Assembly: GCA_905221605.1 (NCBI GenBank)
Contig: CAJNDS010002357.1
Span: 336,331-400,330, forward strand
DNA length: 64,000 nucleotides
Source of the DNA: Symbiodinium natans
Taxonomy: Eukaryota; Sar; Dinophyceae; Suessiales; Symbiodiniaceae
Reading direction: 5' to 3'
The translations under genes and the position numbers were made by a program. The notes under the pieces were generated by a model. That model did not search any database, was not told where the DNA came from, and saw nothing but the letters and a program-made list of their open reading frames with translations. Shown one piece after another: positions 50,529-59,399 of this stretch; the stretch's first letter is position 1, and every line of letters begins with the position of its first letter.

Positions 50529-50714
50529 CTGCACTCTCAGCTCTCACAGCGTGCTTGTCTGGACGAACGTTGAGTTTGATGTTTTGTGGTTGAGGGCTTC
50601 AAGGTCTGGGGTTAAGGTTTGGGATTCAAACCTCGGCTCTCTTGTTGACAGGGTCTTTGCTTTATTCTCAGCACAGTGCGGTGATTCAATTTCCCATCCC
50701 CGAGTGGTGGCCTC

Positions 50715-50806
50715 TGTATATGTGTGACGGCAATGTCCCGGGCGCTATCCTTGACGAGAACAGCTTGCACGATGCCCGGCACGGCCTCAGACCGCAGGCA
50801 GTGCCC
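50715..50806 (-). CDS. exon upstream of the array (30 codons)
   Basis: Phase 0 start after ATGCAGCAG. It reads GHCLRSEAVPGIVQAVLV and then KDSARDIAVTHI. It may end at GCC|GTCACA (50,729) or at a GA donor (50,715). The latter keeps frame into 50448-50528. MITE copy 12 is in the preceding intron. Confidence 0.6.
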
Positions 50807-50848
50807 CTGCTGCATGGGCAGGAAGTATAGGGCAGTTCAAGCAGTCAT

Positions 50849-50947
50849 TGGGGTTTCCGAAATTAGGGCTACCTTCATATAAGTTATAAGCGGATCCCAT
50901 TATTTGGGGATCTATATTGGGGGGTCCCCTCTTTTCGTAAACCGCCA
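50849..50947. mobile_element. MITE-like intron element, copy 12 (near full length)
   Basis: GGGGTTTCCGAAATTAGGG and CCTCTTTTCGTAAACCGCC are the ends. It lies in the 186-nt intron between exons 50993-51059 and 50715-50806, which join in phase. Confidence 0.75.
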
Positions 50948-50992
50948 ATTGGGTTTGGGTTTGGGATGCAAGGGCCATGCAAGGGCCCACAC

Positions 50993-51059
50993 GCCCGCGC
51001 GGTTGAAGATGCCATCAGCCACCAGAAGCGCCTGCCTGTTGGTCATGTTCAGCAAGCAC
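50993..51059 (-). CDS. exon upstream of the array (22 codons)
   Basis: 1 nt plus 22 codons, CCCTTCAG acceptor and GGC|GTGTGG donor. It reads CLLNMTNRQALLVADGIFNR. Strong codon bias. Family unknown. Confidence 0.65.
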
Positions 51060-51248
51060 CTGAAGGGAGGGCCCGGCTTCGAGCCAAACTCTGATTCCAA
51101 ATAAGAACCACTGCGGCCCGGTTTTGGGGTCCCAGCACGTGCGATGCGCGCGAGGGGTGTCATGTGTCAGTCTGAGTCAGCAGTGCGTCTTCCCCATTTG
51201 TGCCGCGGGAGTCATCTTCAGGGCTTCTTGGGTTGCTTCTGGGCTTAC

Positions 51249-51316
51249 CCCGGCCTCTGCAGGACTTGCGTGACGATAAGTCGCACGCCCGTCATGTCCA
51301 TTGTGTTCCTGCGTCG
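51249..51316 (-). CDS. exon upstream of the array (22 codons)
   Basis: Phase 0 after GCCCCCAG, with 2 nt before a consensus GG|GTAAGC donor. It reads NTMDMTGVRLIVTQVLQRPG. It joins exon 50993-51059 exactly. Confidence 0.65.
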
Positions 51317-51506
51317 CTGGGGGCAGTGTCAGACCCCTTAGGACTGTACCCTAGAAGAACACATGTCGCACTTGTGACACCCCACCCAAAGCGCACACGG
51401 GACCCTAGCCCCTTAGCTCGAGCCCAAGATCCAAAGTTCCAGGCCGTCGACCCCAAGGACCCCTAAGCAAAATCCCGAAGCAACTCGGAAGCCCGGACCC
51501 GGAAAC

Positions 51507-51639
51507 CTGGTCGAGCCCTCAAAGCATCCCCCAAAGCCAATAATTTGATGAACTTTGTCCTGCGGGACTCGTTCTGCACAAAGTCGGGGTGCACCTGCAA
51601 TCCGTGCTCCAATACCATTTCTCTGTCGGATGCCAAGCC
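51507..51639 (-). CDS. exon upstream of the array (44 codons)
   Basis: Phase 0 after TTTGTTCAG. It reads GLASDREMVLEHGLQVHPDF and then VQNESRRTKFIKLLALGD. It may end at CAG|GTTTCC or, to keep phase with 51249-51316, at an internal GC donor (TTG|GCTTTG). Unknown family. Confidence 0.6.
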
Positions 51640-51764
51640 CTGAACAAAACCCTGGAAAACCCTCAACAAACCACCTTGGCAATCTTCCCCCACGTCCTAG
51701 AACCCAGCAAGCGCGGTACCTTCTCGACCCAGTACGACCTAACTCCCTGAAATCTTGCAAAGCC

Positions 51765-51836
51765 CTACCGTCCTAATCTTTCCATAGCTGTGGAGCGGGC
51801 CCGGAGATCCTTGACGGAGTACTGCAGGCCCCAGGT
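51765..51836 (-). CDS. terminal exon candidate (23 aa + stop)
   Basis: It follows GCCCGACAG and reads TWGLQYSVKDLRARSTAMER to TAG. Good codon bias. It probably ends the gene whose exons lie at 51.9-52.8 kb, although the phase with 51938-52004 does not match directly. Confidence 0.5.
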   Translation of the reverse strand, partial: TWGLQYSVKDLRARSTAMERLGR

Positions 51837-51937
51837 CTGTCGGGCAGGGGAAGGCACACGCATCGCAGAGGTCTGTGGAGATTTAGTGGCTTGGGGGTGG
51901 GCAGAGGTGAGGTCATAAAGTAGGGATCTGCAGTTAC

Positions 51938-52004
51938 AGATGCACAGGATTGGGGCTTTGAAGCGTGTGCTGCGCTCGTGGCGAAAGGCGGTGGCAGGCC
52001 AAGA
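51938..52004 (-). CDS. exon candidate (22 codons)
   Basis: GGTCAAG acceptor and T|GTAACT donor. It reads SWPATAFRHERSTRFKAPIL. Basic. Confidence 0.5.
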
Positions 52005-52276
52005 CTTGACCCAACAGCTTACGTTGCCCGTGACCTCCAAAAGCCCAGAGCAGGCGACCGGGCTGATATTTGGGGGCAGCTTCGGTTTCTAAGGCTTGCA
52101 GCCTTTAAGATACTAACGGGTTTTTGCAGTCTGCTGGCAACTGTCTTCCCACAGATGCAACACTCCAAGGCACGTCCGTAGACAGCCTATGAACTTTTAG
52201 AGAGCGAGGCGAGGTTGCAAAGCATCTCAGAGCCTCGGACAAACTTCTGTGAACAACCTGTCCCAAACTCCCAAAC

Positions 52277-52322
52277 CCCACTTGTCAGGCCGCGCCTTGT
52301 TCCACTCCCATCTGCCGCCGGC
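52277..52322 (-). CDS. exon candidate (15 codons), Trp-rich
   Basis: Phase 0 after GTACCAG, 1 nt before GTTTGG. It reads GGRWEWNKARPDKW, all but one codon ending in G/C or T. It follows 52502-52830 in phase. Confidence 0.55.
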
Positions 52323-52501
52323 CTGGTACGTTCTCGTCTATGTGACCTACTGCCGTACGCCCATTGCAAGCCCGACCTCCCCGGTTCATTTATGCCTTCC
52401 GTGCCTTGACTGTGCGACATGTTTTGACACGGAGTTCCAAGCGACTCTCATGGCCGGAAGAGCACCCTGAGATGCCGCACATGAGCGGGCCTTGTCATCA
52501 C

Positions 52502-52830
52502 CTGCCACATAGCCCTGGCCGTCACCGTGTCGGATCCACTGGCCCAAGGTGTTGCCACCTCCATACCTTGAAGCTGCTTTTGGGTGAGCGGGGGGGTTTG
52601 CTCGCGGTCCCATCTTTCCCACATGAATGCTGGTGCAATTCCCCACTTTTGTGCCGGGGCTTTCAGATTTCCACTTGGGCCCCCGGGCGTCTTCTTCTTC
52701 ATCGTCGGCTCAAACCTTCCATGGCTCTTTGGGGTTGAGGCAGGTTGAGGCAGGTTGAGGATGTAAGGCTTTGAGGTCTTAGCCGCCTTCGCGCGAGGGC
52801 TTCGGGGTGAAGTTGAGGGCTTGGGCTCGA
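52502..52830 (-). CDS. large exon candidate, 5' boundary approximate
   Basis: It reads a Pro/Ser/Lys linker, RFEPTMKKKTPGGPSGN, WGIAPAFMWERWDREQT and LTQKQLQGMEVATPWASG, and ends CAG|GTGATG in phase 0. The frame is open further upstream, where a competing frame is equally plausible, so the start is uncertain. Unknown family. Confidence 0.5.
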
Positions 52831-53011
52831 GAAATCCTGAGGACCTTCGGATGCAGAGTTGACGACAGCTTGGGTTGCCGAGGCCGAGGACGGCGGTCGA
52901 ACGACGATCTGAAGGTGTGATCGGCACAAACAGAATTAAATGTTCTCCCGCTGGGCTCTCAAACAGGTCTAATTAGAAAGAACGAGTGTTGAAAAACACA
53001 TTACTAGTTTT

Positions 53012-53063
53012 TCAATCATATCCGAGGAGCTTGATGTAGCCGCCGAAGGCGCCCTGCTTGGTC
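53012..53063 (-). CDS. terminal exon (16 aa + stop)
   Basis: GGCGCAAG acceptor, 1 nt, then TKQGAFGGYIKLLGYD-stop. All early codons end in G or C. It joins 53176-53234 exactly (AG|G). Confidence 0.6.
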
Positions 53064-53175
53064 CTTGCGCCCAGGCGCGCGGTGAGAAAAAGGGCTTTGG
53101 ATCTCAGACCTACGGCAGGCTTGGGTTGTAGGTACGGGGGGCTTGAGGTAAAATTCATTCTCATACCTGCCATAC

Positions 53176-53234
53176 CTATCGTAAAGTTCGCGAAGCGATG
53201 ACTTCCCAGGATGCTGCAGAAGAATTACAGGAAT
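53176..53234 (-). CDS. exon candidate (19 codons)
   Basis: GGCCCGAG acceptor and AG|GTATGG donor. It reads IPVILLQHPGKSSLRELYD. The upstream intron to 53277-53345 would be 42 nt. Without that intron an in-frame TGA interrupts the reading. Confidence 0.55.
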
Positions 53235-53276
53235 CTCGGGCCAGGTCATAAGTCATAAGGTGGCAAGGCTGGGGGC

Positions 53277-53345
53277 CAGGCACAGACACGGCGTCGTGCG
53301 TGACTCCACGAGGATCCCATCGCCTGAGTGGTCGGCTTGAGAATC
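53277..53345 (-). CDS. exon candidate (23 codons)
   Basis: CAGCTCAG acceptor and GC donor (CTG|GCCCCC), phase 0-0. It reads DSQADHSGDGILVESRTT and PCLCL. Strong codon bias. Confidence 0.5.
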
Positions 53346-54076
53346 CTGAGCTGTTCCTCCTACAACCGGCATAGGGCCCTAGCAACACAAACTTCAGGCC
53401 AAAGCTGGCTGGGGAAGGCGAACCCATACGGTCACGTTGAATTTTGACATCACCCCCTGCCCCAACAACCCCTGCATGCCCCCCTTCACAAAAAGATGTA
53501 ACCCCCCCCCCCCCCCCACGCCGACACTTTTGAGCCCCGAACTCTAAACTCCTAAATGGTGTTGTATGTCAGCTGTCTGGGATTAAGCTAACCTTGTTTG
53601 TCCAGGCTTGTGGTTTGGGGTTCAGGGTTTCATGCAGGGCGCTCGCTGGGGCTAACAGGAAGCACTCCAGAAAGCCACGGCAAGCTGTTGCCCTAAGGCC
53701 CTGGCTTGATGTTCACCCAGCTACGGCCACCTGCCTTTGGAAAGAGCGAGGCTGTGGGCACTGTTCAGGGCCTTCTGGCCTCATGAATGTGCATATGATG
53801 GAGTACTTTTTGGGGGCTGAGCGGTTTGCACTAAAGTCATGCGTAAACCTTGGGTCTCCAAGAAGAACTTTAGGTTTACTCAGGGCTTAATTCCGCCTCG
53901 GGAGAAGCTGACTCTCGGACGAAGAGCAGAGCAACTGTTCCACATCGTCAAGCGTCTTTAGGCTTATAGACAGCTCACCCAAACACAATTCGACCGGAGT
54001 GACCTGAGCCGCCCCATAGGATTGGTTTTCAGGGAAGTCTTTGGGGACCACGACTCGAAGTCAAATGCAGCTTCTC
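53346..54076. other. no gene recognised; poly-C run
   Basis: A C17 run lies at 53,500-53,518, with degenerate TTTAGGG words and no convincing exon. Confidence 0.4.
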
Positions 54077-54175
54077 CTGTGCAAGGCCCGGGCGGCGTTC
54101 TTGTCCTCCTGGCTAAGAGAGACCGTGATGAAGGGGTTCACATTGTAATCCTCCACGATGTAGTAGCCCTGGAAC
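54077..54175 (-). CDS. exon candidate (32 codons)
   Basis: CATCATGTCAG acceptor and a GA donor (CACAG|GAGAAG), or the frame runs on to a TGA 12 nt later. It reads FQGYYIVEDYNVNPFITVSL and then SQEDKNAARALH. Strong codon bias. The strand-turn-strand pattern is suggestive of a beta-rich fold, but no family is claimed. Confidence 0.55.
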
Positions 54176-54554
54176 CTGACATGATGAAGAAGAGTTTCGA
54201 AGGTTCCGCCTGCCGTTCGGGTTGCAGGGTGACAGGATTGGTGTCTCCGCCACAGTATCTTTGCCGACTGCCCAAGCTTCACCGAAACTGACAGCGGGAT
54301 CCGCAGAATTGCAAGTCAATATGTTGCAAAAGGATCGCTGCTCTTCCCTGCTCTGAATTCGAAACTCCTCGCTTGCTTCGATGCCCCAAATCGGATGGCT
54401 TGTGCGACGAGAGCCGATACGATTGCACTAAACTCCCTCCTTCATGTAGGGGTCAACGTGTGCGAAGTTAGGAGGAATCGGGCACCAAGCGCAAAACACA
54501 TGGGGGACACACGGCACCCCTCCCCCTGTTCCCCCTTGTGGCTCCCAGCTTCAC

Positions 54555-54593
54555 ATACTTGATGAGGATGGTCAGCTGGCCCTGGTGCGGGGT
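54555..54593 (-). CDS. micro-exon candidate (13 codons)
   Basis: CCGCTCAG acceptor and TAT|GTGAAG donor. It reads TPHQGQLTILIKY, which could continue in frame (VKLGATR). Phase 0-0. Confidence 0.4.
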
Positions 54594-54885
54594 CTGAGCG
54601 GTCCTGGGCTCCAAGCTCGGGCTCTGTGTTTGGGAGTTTAGGGGCTTAGGGGCTTCGGCTCCGGGCCAGGAGAGTTTGGGGCTTTCAAAGGCCAGAAAGG
54701 GCTGATTCTGACTGTGTATGGACATGCAGAGTTAGGCTTCTCTGGTTGAGTTGCGGTGTAGGGTTTAGAAGCCTGTGGTTTTTAGATGTTTTTAGAGCCT
54801 TGCAGGCGCCAACATTCTGACACGAAAACCCTCAAGTACGGAAAGCCTCCACGCTTGAGGTCTTGCTTCAGGGTTCAAGCTTTAA

Positions 54886-55155
54886 AAAAGGGGGGTAATC
54901 CCTTGTACCACAAATAGAATAGAATCCCCTTAAAGGGACCCCCAGTTACACCACCGAAGGCCCCAAACAGTCAAAGACACCTCAAAGAAATGGTGGAGAC
55001 AAAGGGAGGGAGACAAAGGGTGACAAACGGAGATAAGGAGCCCAGGAACCCGGCAACAGTCCTCAGAATGTCGGCAATCCTTAACTGAATTTAGAACCGC
55101 AACAGTAGACTGTGTGGGGAAAAAGGGCACCCCGATTTTCGGAAACCCCCAAGTG
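54886..55155. mobile_element. MITE-like copy 13, apparently interrupted
   Basis: One half (AAGGGGGGTAATCCCTTGTA to CCCCTTAAAGGGACCCCC, 54,886-54,955) and the other terminus (CCCCGATTTTCGGAAACCCCC, 55,130-55,150) are separated by about 175 bp of unrelated sequence, as if a second insertion split the element. Confidence 0.45.
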
Positions 55156-55249
55156 TGAATAGGGCGAGTAGGCCTTAGAGAAGACATCTTGGGACGCGAA
55201 CGCCGCACGCCACTGAAGCGCCATGTTGACCTCGCCCAGGCAAACGAGC
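55147..55249 (-). CDS. exon candidate abutting a MITE terminus (34 codons)
   Basis: GGCTGCAG acceptor and 1 nt. It reads LVCLGEVNMALQWRAAFASQ and then DVFSKAYSPYSH. Coding runs right up to the MITE end, and the first GT available is inside the terminal inverted repeat (GGG|GTTTCC), so the element may supply the donor. Confidence 0.55.
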
Positions 55250-55289
55250 CTGCAGCCAGCTTTGGGTCAGCTCGGTTGTTTTGCTCTTC

Positions 55290-55325
55290 GGCCCTGTTTA
55301 GGGTTTCGGGTTTCGGGTTTAGGTT
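55290..55325. repeat. TTTAGGG/TTTCGGG tract
   Basis: Four to five telomere-like heptamers. Confidence 0.7.
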
Positions 55326-55994
55326 CTGCCAAAACAAGGGAAAGCGGCCAGACCAGACACAAGATCACGCCCAGGATTAGCAGGATAGACCAAGCCCAAG
55401 GTCTCCCCAAAAACACAGATCGAAATATGGTTCCAGGTTCAGGCAGCCCAGAACCAAACCACCAAATCCTGAGTACCCGCCTGTCTGGCGCACCGCCGGC
55501 ATTGTTGTTCGTCATGTTGCTGGCGTTGCTTTTGTTGGTCCTGGTGCAGAATCAGGGCCCCCTCCCATCCAAAGGATAGCACATTTGTTCCCTCAAACCT
55601 TTGGGGGACTGAGGACAGGAGGACATGCTTATGCCTGCAAAGCAAGACCAAACCCAGCTTTCAAAACAATACCAACGAAGGCCCAAAAAAGAAGCCGAAG
55701 ACCCGCAAAGTAAGACATCCCCTTATGCCTCTGAAAATGCAAAAGGCTTGGGGCTCTTCGAGGTGTCAGGGACTGAGAATCCGCACCCGGGCTTCACCCC
55801 CCAGATGTTGTAGCTCTTGCTGACGGGCTCTGTCCCACCGCGACCTGTCATGTAAACAACTTTGTGGAAAGGAAGCTGAAAGATTCAGGGGTTTATGATT
55901 TTCGGAATGTGCGGTCGAGGGTTCAGCCCTGGGTTGTCAATGATTTGGGCACAGACGTGGTGTGGAAGCGTGCTGGCCACTACCTGGAATGCAC
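55326..55994. other. unresolved overlapping frames on both strands
   Basis: 55,425-55,579 carries a hydrophobic plus frame (LLFVMLLALLLLVLV) and Gln-rich or membrane-like minus frames. I could not choose between them. Confidence 0.35.
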
Positions 55995-56112
55995 TCAAGA
56001 ATCGTGGAGGTAGACTTGGACTCTGCCCAACCCGCAGTCGCACATGTTGAGCCGCTTCTGCACGCAACGCAACGTCCCGCTCGGACGCAAGCTTTGAATG
56101 ACCAGCCGCGGT
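55995..56112 (-). CDS. terminal exon candidate (38 aa + stop)
   Basis: AGTTTTCTTAG acceptor, 1 nt, then RLVIQSLRPSGTLRCVQKRL, NMCDCGLGRVQVYLHDS and TGA. Very strong third-position bias. Unknown family. Confidence 0.6.
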
Positions 56113-56480
56113 CTAAGAAAACTGCGGAGGCAAACATTGATGGCTTTATCGGCTTGAGCGAGCACAAGATCAACAGACATCTTCTTTCTACGTCAACCGC
56201 AGTCCTATCATCACAGACGAGTTGGCGCAGAGCCGAAGGAAGGTGGGAGGTGGGAGTCCACGAAGAAGGACACAGACGTACAGACTTGATGGGGACCCAA
56301 GGACCCGAACGGACCCCCCGAACGGTAGCTTGGGCAGCTCGGGGGGAGGCTTTGCGGGATAAGGGGCGCGATGCCGGGGCCTGGACTCCGATGCTTCGGA
56401 TGAGTGACTGGCGGCTGCTTCCTAGCCTTTCAATCATGCCAGGAGATGCTCACATACGGTGACAAGGAAGGAATCAGCAC

Positions 56481-56921
56481 GTGCCCGAGGACCGCATCAT
56501 TGGGGTAGCTGGTGTAGACCTGACCGTATATCATCGTATCCCGCCTGAAACTTCACACCCTCACGCCTTGAAAACTGGACCCAGAATACTACTCTTCATT
56601 AACATTAAGGTGGCTTGGCATTCCCCGGAATACACACGAATACCAAGTTCAGGGGTTTCGCTGCTTCGGAGCCTGGTTGAGGCACTTGTGTCATTGGCCA
56701 CATATTCTACGGGCGCAAGCAGTACTACTTTCGAAAAGTTCGGCAAAATAGTTGCCATAACTTGGTACAGCAAAAAAACAAACCTCTCAGACGGGTGTCT
56801 CTGGAAACTGGGGCTGCTTTCTGTGCTATGTCCATGTAAATGTTTGCACAGTAGAAAATATTATGCAGAACACTCATCCATCCGCCCGCGTGTCCCTGCA
56901 CCTACATTATGTACGTCTTAA
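56481..56921 (+). CDS. unrecognised 146-codon ORF
   Basis: It is among the longest non-repeat frames of the right part but has weak third-position bias. It includes ILLFINIKVAWHS and LVEALVSLATYSTG. It may be noncoding, and no domain or splice context supports it. Confidence 0.2.
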   Translation: MPEDRIIGVAGVDLTVYHRIPPETSHPHALKTGPRILLFINIKVAWHSPEYTRIPSSGVSLLRSLVEALVSLATYSTGASSTTFEKFGKIVAITWYSKKTNLSDGCLWKLGLLSVLCPCKCLHSRKYYAEHSSIRPRVPAPTLCTS

Positions 56922-57359
56922 GGTGCACATGCGCATCACAAAACACACGTCCCCCCCACCCCCCACGCCCCAAACGTCGCGGGCCCTGAGGGCCCTGCCG
57001 AAAATTTGAGGACGTTGTTCTGCTTTGTTTCCGGCTCATCAGGATCCTCCCCCCAGGACCTGAGCCCAAGCTGCAAAGGAAGGGCTCAGGGTTCAGGGCC
57101 TCCGGGGCTCACGATTTGGGGGTTCTTTTTTGGCCCATGCTTTCCGGGCCGTAGGGCTCCAGGGTTTGGGCGTCAGTGGTTCAGCACTGAGCTTTGTGGC
57201 AAGCTTATGGGCGTTTGTGGTTTGAAGGCCTCCTGTTGGTGGTTCTCAGGGCTTCGCGAACTGAACTGCAGCGAGACATGACAGAGTCGGGCTTGCCATG
57301 CACAGGACAGCGATGCCGGCAATCGCAGCGGCAGCAGCAGATCTGCAAATGTCTACAAG

Positions 57360-57443
57360 CTCGTTCAGGGTTTAGGGCTTGGGGCTTAAGGTTTAGGGAC
57401 TAGGGTCTAGGGATTGGGGATTAGGGTTTAGGGCTTTAGGGTT
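57360..57443. repeat. degenerate TTTAGGG tract
   Basis: GGGTTTAGGGCTTGGGGCTTA-type heptamers, about eleven. Confidence 0.8.
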
Positions 57444-57479
57444 TGCATGATCAATGAATCAAGCCCAGGCTGGCAACTG

Positions 57480-57621
57480 GGGAGAACCCAATACCGGCCA
57501 CTCAGGGTCTTCTGAAGTGCTGGGCTGCCCAGACGGCGCTAAGACGCGGCCCAACTCGACAGCATCCTGGGCGGTCGGGCGACTTTCAACACTGGCCCCT
57601 CCACCCTTCGCTTTCTTCCAT
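57480..57621 (-). CDS. exon candidate, 3' end approximate
   Basis: CTTGCAAG acceptor, then WKKAKGGGASVESRPTAQ, DAVELGRVLAPSGQ and STSEDPEWPVLG. Moderate codon bias. Unknown. Confidence 0.4.
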
Positions 57622-57813
57622 CTTGCAAGCTGCGTTCTCCATGCCGAGGGTTTTAGGTTGAGAGGGTGAAGAGGCTTGAACACTGCCATGTAAAGGGGGG
57701 GGGGGTCAGTTTGCTTGGCAATACTTTTCCTTGCATATTTGGGAGAACTTCAAGGAGAGAGCGGACCTGGCTGCCAACGTATCTCTTCCCTCTGTGTTGA
57801 TGTGTTGACCCAG

Positions 57814-57957
57814 ATGCTGAACCCAGTCGGAAACAGCCTCGGAGTAAGCTCGGGGGCCTCCCAAACCTACAACTGCAACGGCTTCCATTTTGAAAGCTTC
57901 CTTCTGGACGTTCTCATGTTTGCAGAAACGAAGAAGAACGGCTCCACACAAGGGCCT
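57814..57957 (+). CDS. plus-strand exon candidate (48 codons)
   Basis: ATG after TGACCCAG, ending CCT|GTCTGT. It reads NPVGNSLGVSSGASQTYN and FHFESFLLDVLMFAETKK. About 70 percent of codons end in G/C, versus about half on the antisense, where a long frame ending at 57,706 is also open. Strand is therefore likely but not certain. Confidence 0.4.
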
Positions 57958-58075
57958 GTCTGTGAACCTGACACCCCCTTGATCCGAGCAGCAAGGGCGG
58001 ATGCTGCGGCGCGTGTCGCCACACGGTTGGTGGGAGTGATGTGTCGAACAGAGCCTTGCTTGAAGATCACGCATG

Positions 58076-58249
<174 letters not shown>

Positions 58250-58258
<9 letters not shown>

Positions 58259-58296
58259 GGTCACCCCCCCCCCCCTCGACAGACCCCGGAATTGTA
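58250..58296. repeat. left inverted module TA-poly-C-TCGACAGACCCCGG
   Basis: TATATATGGTCA, a C run, then CTCGACAGACCCCGGAA. The reverse complement lies at 60,784-60,832. The TA microsatellites point outwards on both sides. Confidence 0.75.
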
Positions 58297-58339
58297 TTTC
58301 CGATCTGTCCAGGAAGCGGGGGGGGGGGGAAGAGCACCA

Positions 58340-59395
58340 CTCCAAAATTCCTCGAGTTTCCAAAAATCCAAAACTCCAAAAAAACCCAACCCAAGTTTCG
58401 GATTTTTGGAAACTCGAGGAATTTGCTCAAAATCCAAAAAAACCCAAAATTCCTCGAGTTTCCAAAATTCCCAAAATCCAAAAATCCCAACCCAAGTTTC
58501 GGATTTTTGGAAACTCAAGGAATTTGCTCAAAATCCAAAAAAACCCAAAATTCCTCGAGTTTCCAAAAATCCAAAAATCCAAAAATCCCAACCCCAGTTT
58601 CGGATTTTTGGAAACTCGAGGAATTTGCTCAAAATCCAAAAAAACCCAAAATTCCTCGAGTTTCCAAAAATCCGAAACTGGGGTTGGGATTTTTGGATTT
58701 TTGGAATTTTGGAAACTCGAGGAATTTTGGGTTTTTTTGGGATTTTGAGCAAATTCCTCGAGTTTCCAAAAATCCGAAACTGGGGTTGGGATTTTTGGAT
58801 TTTTGGATTTTTGGAAACTCGAGGAATTTTGGGTTTTTTTGGATTTCGAGGCTCCCGCTCGAGTTTCTAAAAATCCAAACCTTGGGGTGGAGTTTTTGGA
58901 TTTTGGGAATTTTGGAAACTCGAGGAATTTTGGGTTTTTTTGGATTTTGAGCAAATTCCTCGAGTTTCCAAAAATCCGAAACTGGGGTTGGGATTTTTGG
59001 ATTTTTGGATTTTTGGAAACTCGAGGGATTTTGGGTTTTTTTGGATTTTGAGCAAATTCCTCGAGTTTCCAAAAATCCGAAACTTGGGTTGGGATTTTTG
59101 GATTTTTGGATTTTTGGAAACTCAGGTTTGGGTGAGATTCTTTTAGGGGTTCTACACTCATGAGAAATATGAAATTGGAAACTCGAGCGGGAGCCTCAAA
59201 ATCAAAAAACCGAGCAAATTCCTCGAGTTTCCAAAATTCCAAACCTTGGGGTGGGTTTTTTTGGATTTTTGGAATTTTGGAAACTCGAGGAATTTGCTCG
59301 ATTTTTGGATTTTGAGGCTCCCGCTCGAGTTTCCAAAAATCCAAACCTTTGGGGTGGATGTTTGGATGTTTGGATTTTTTGATTTTTAGAAACTG
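58340..59395. repeat. about 1-kb array of inverted CTCGAG modules (large palindrome)
   Basis: Modules of the form GGAAACTCGAGGAATTT ... AAATTCCTCGAGTTTCC recur about every 100 bp. To the left of about 58,635 the intervening block reads CCCAACCCCAGTTTCGG and to the right CCGAAACTGGGGTTGGG, so the array is one long imperfect inverted repeat built of smaller hairpins. Its open reading frames (NSRNFGFF...) are repeat artefacts. Confidence 0.9.
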
Positions 59396-59399
59396 GATT

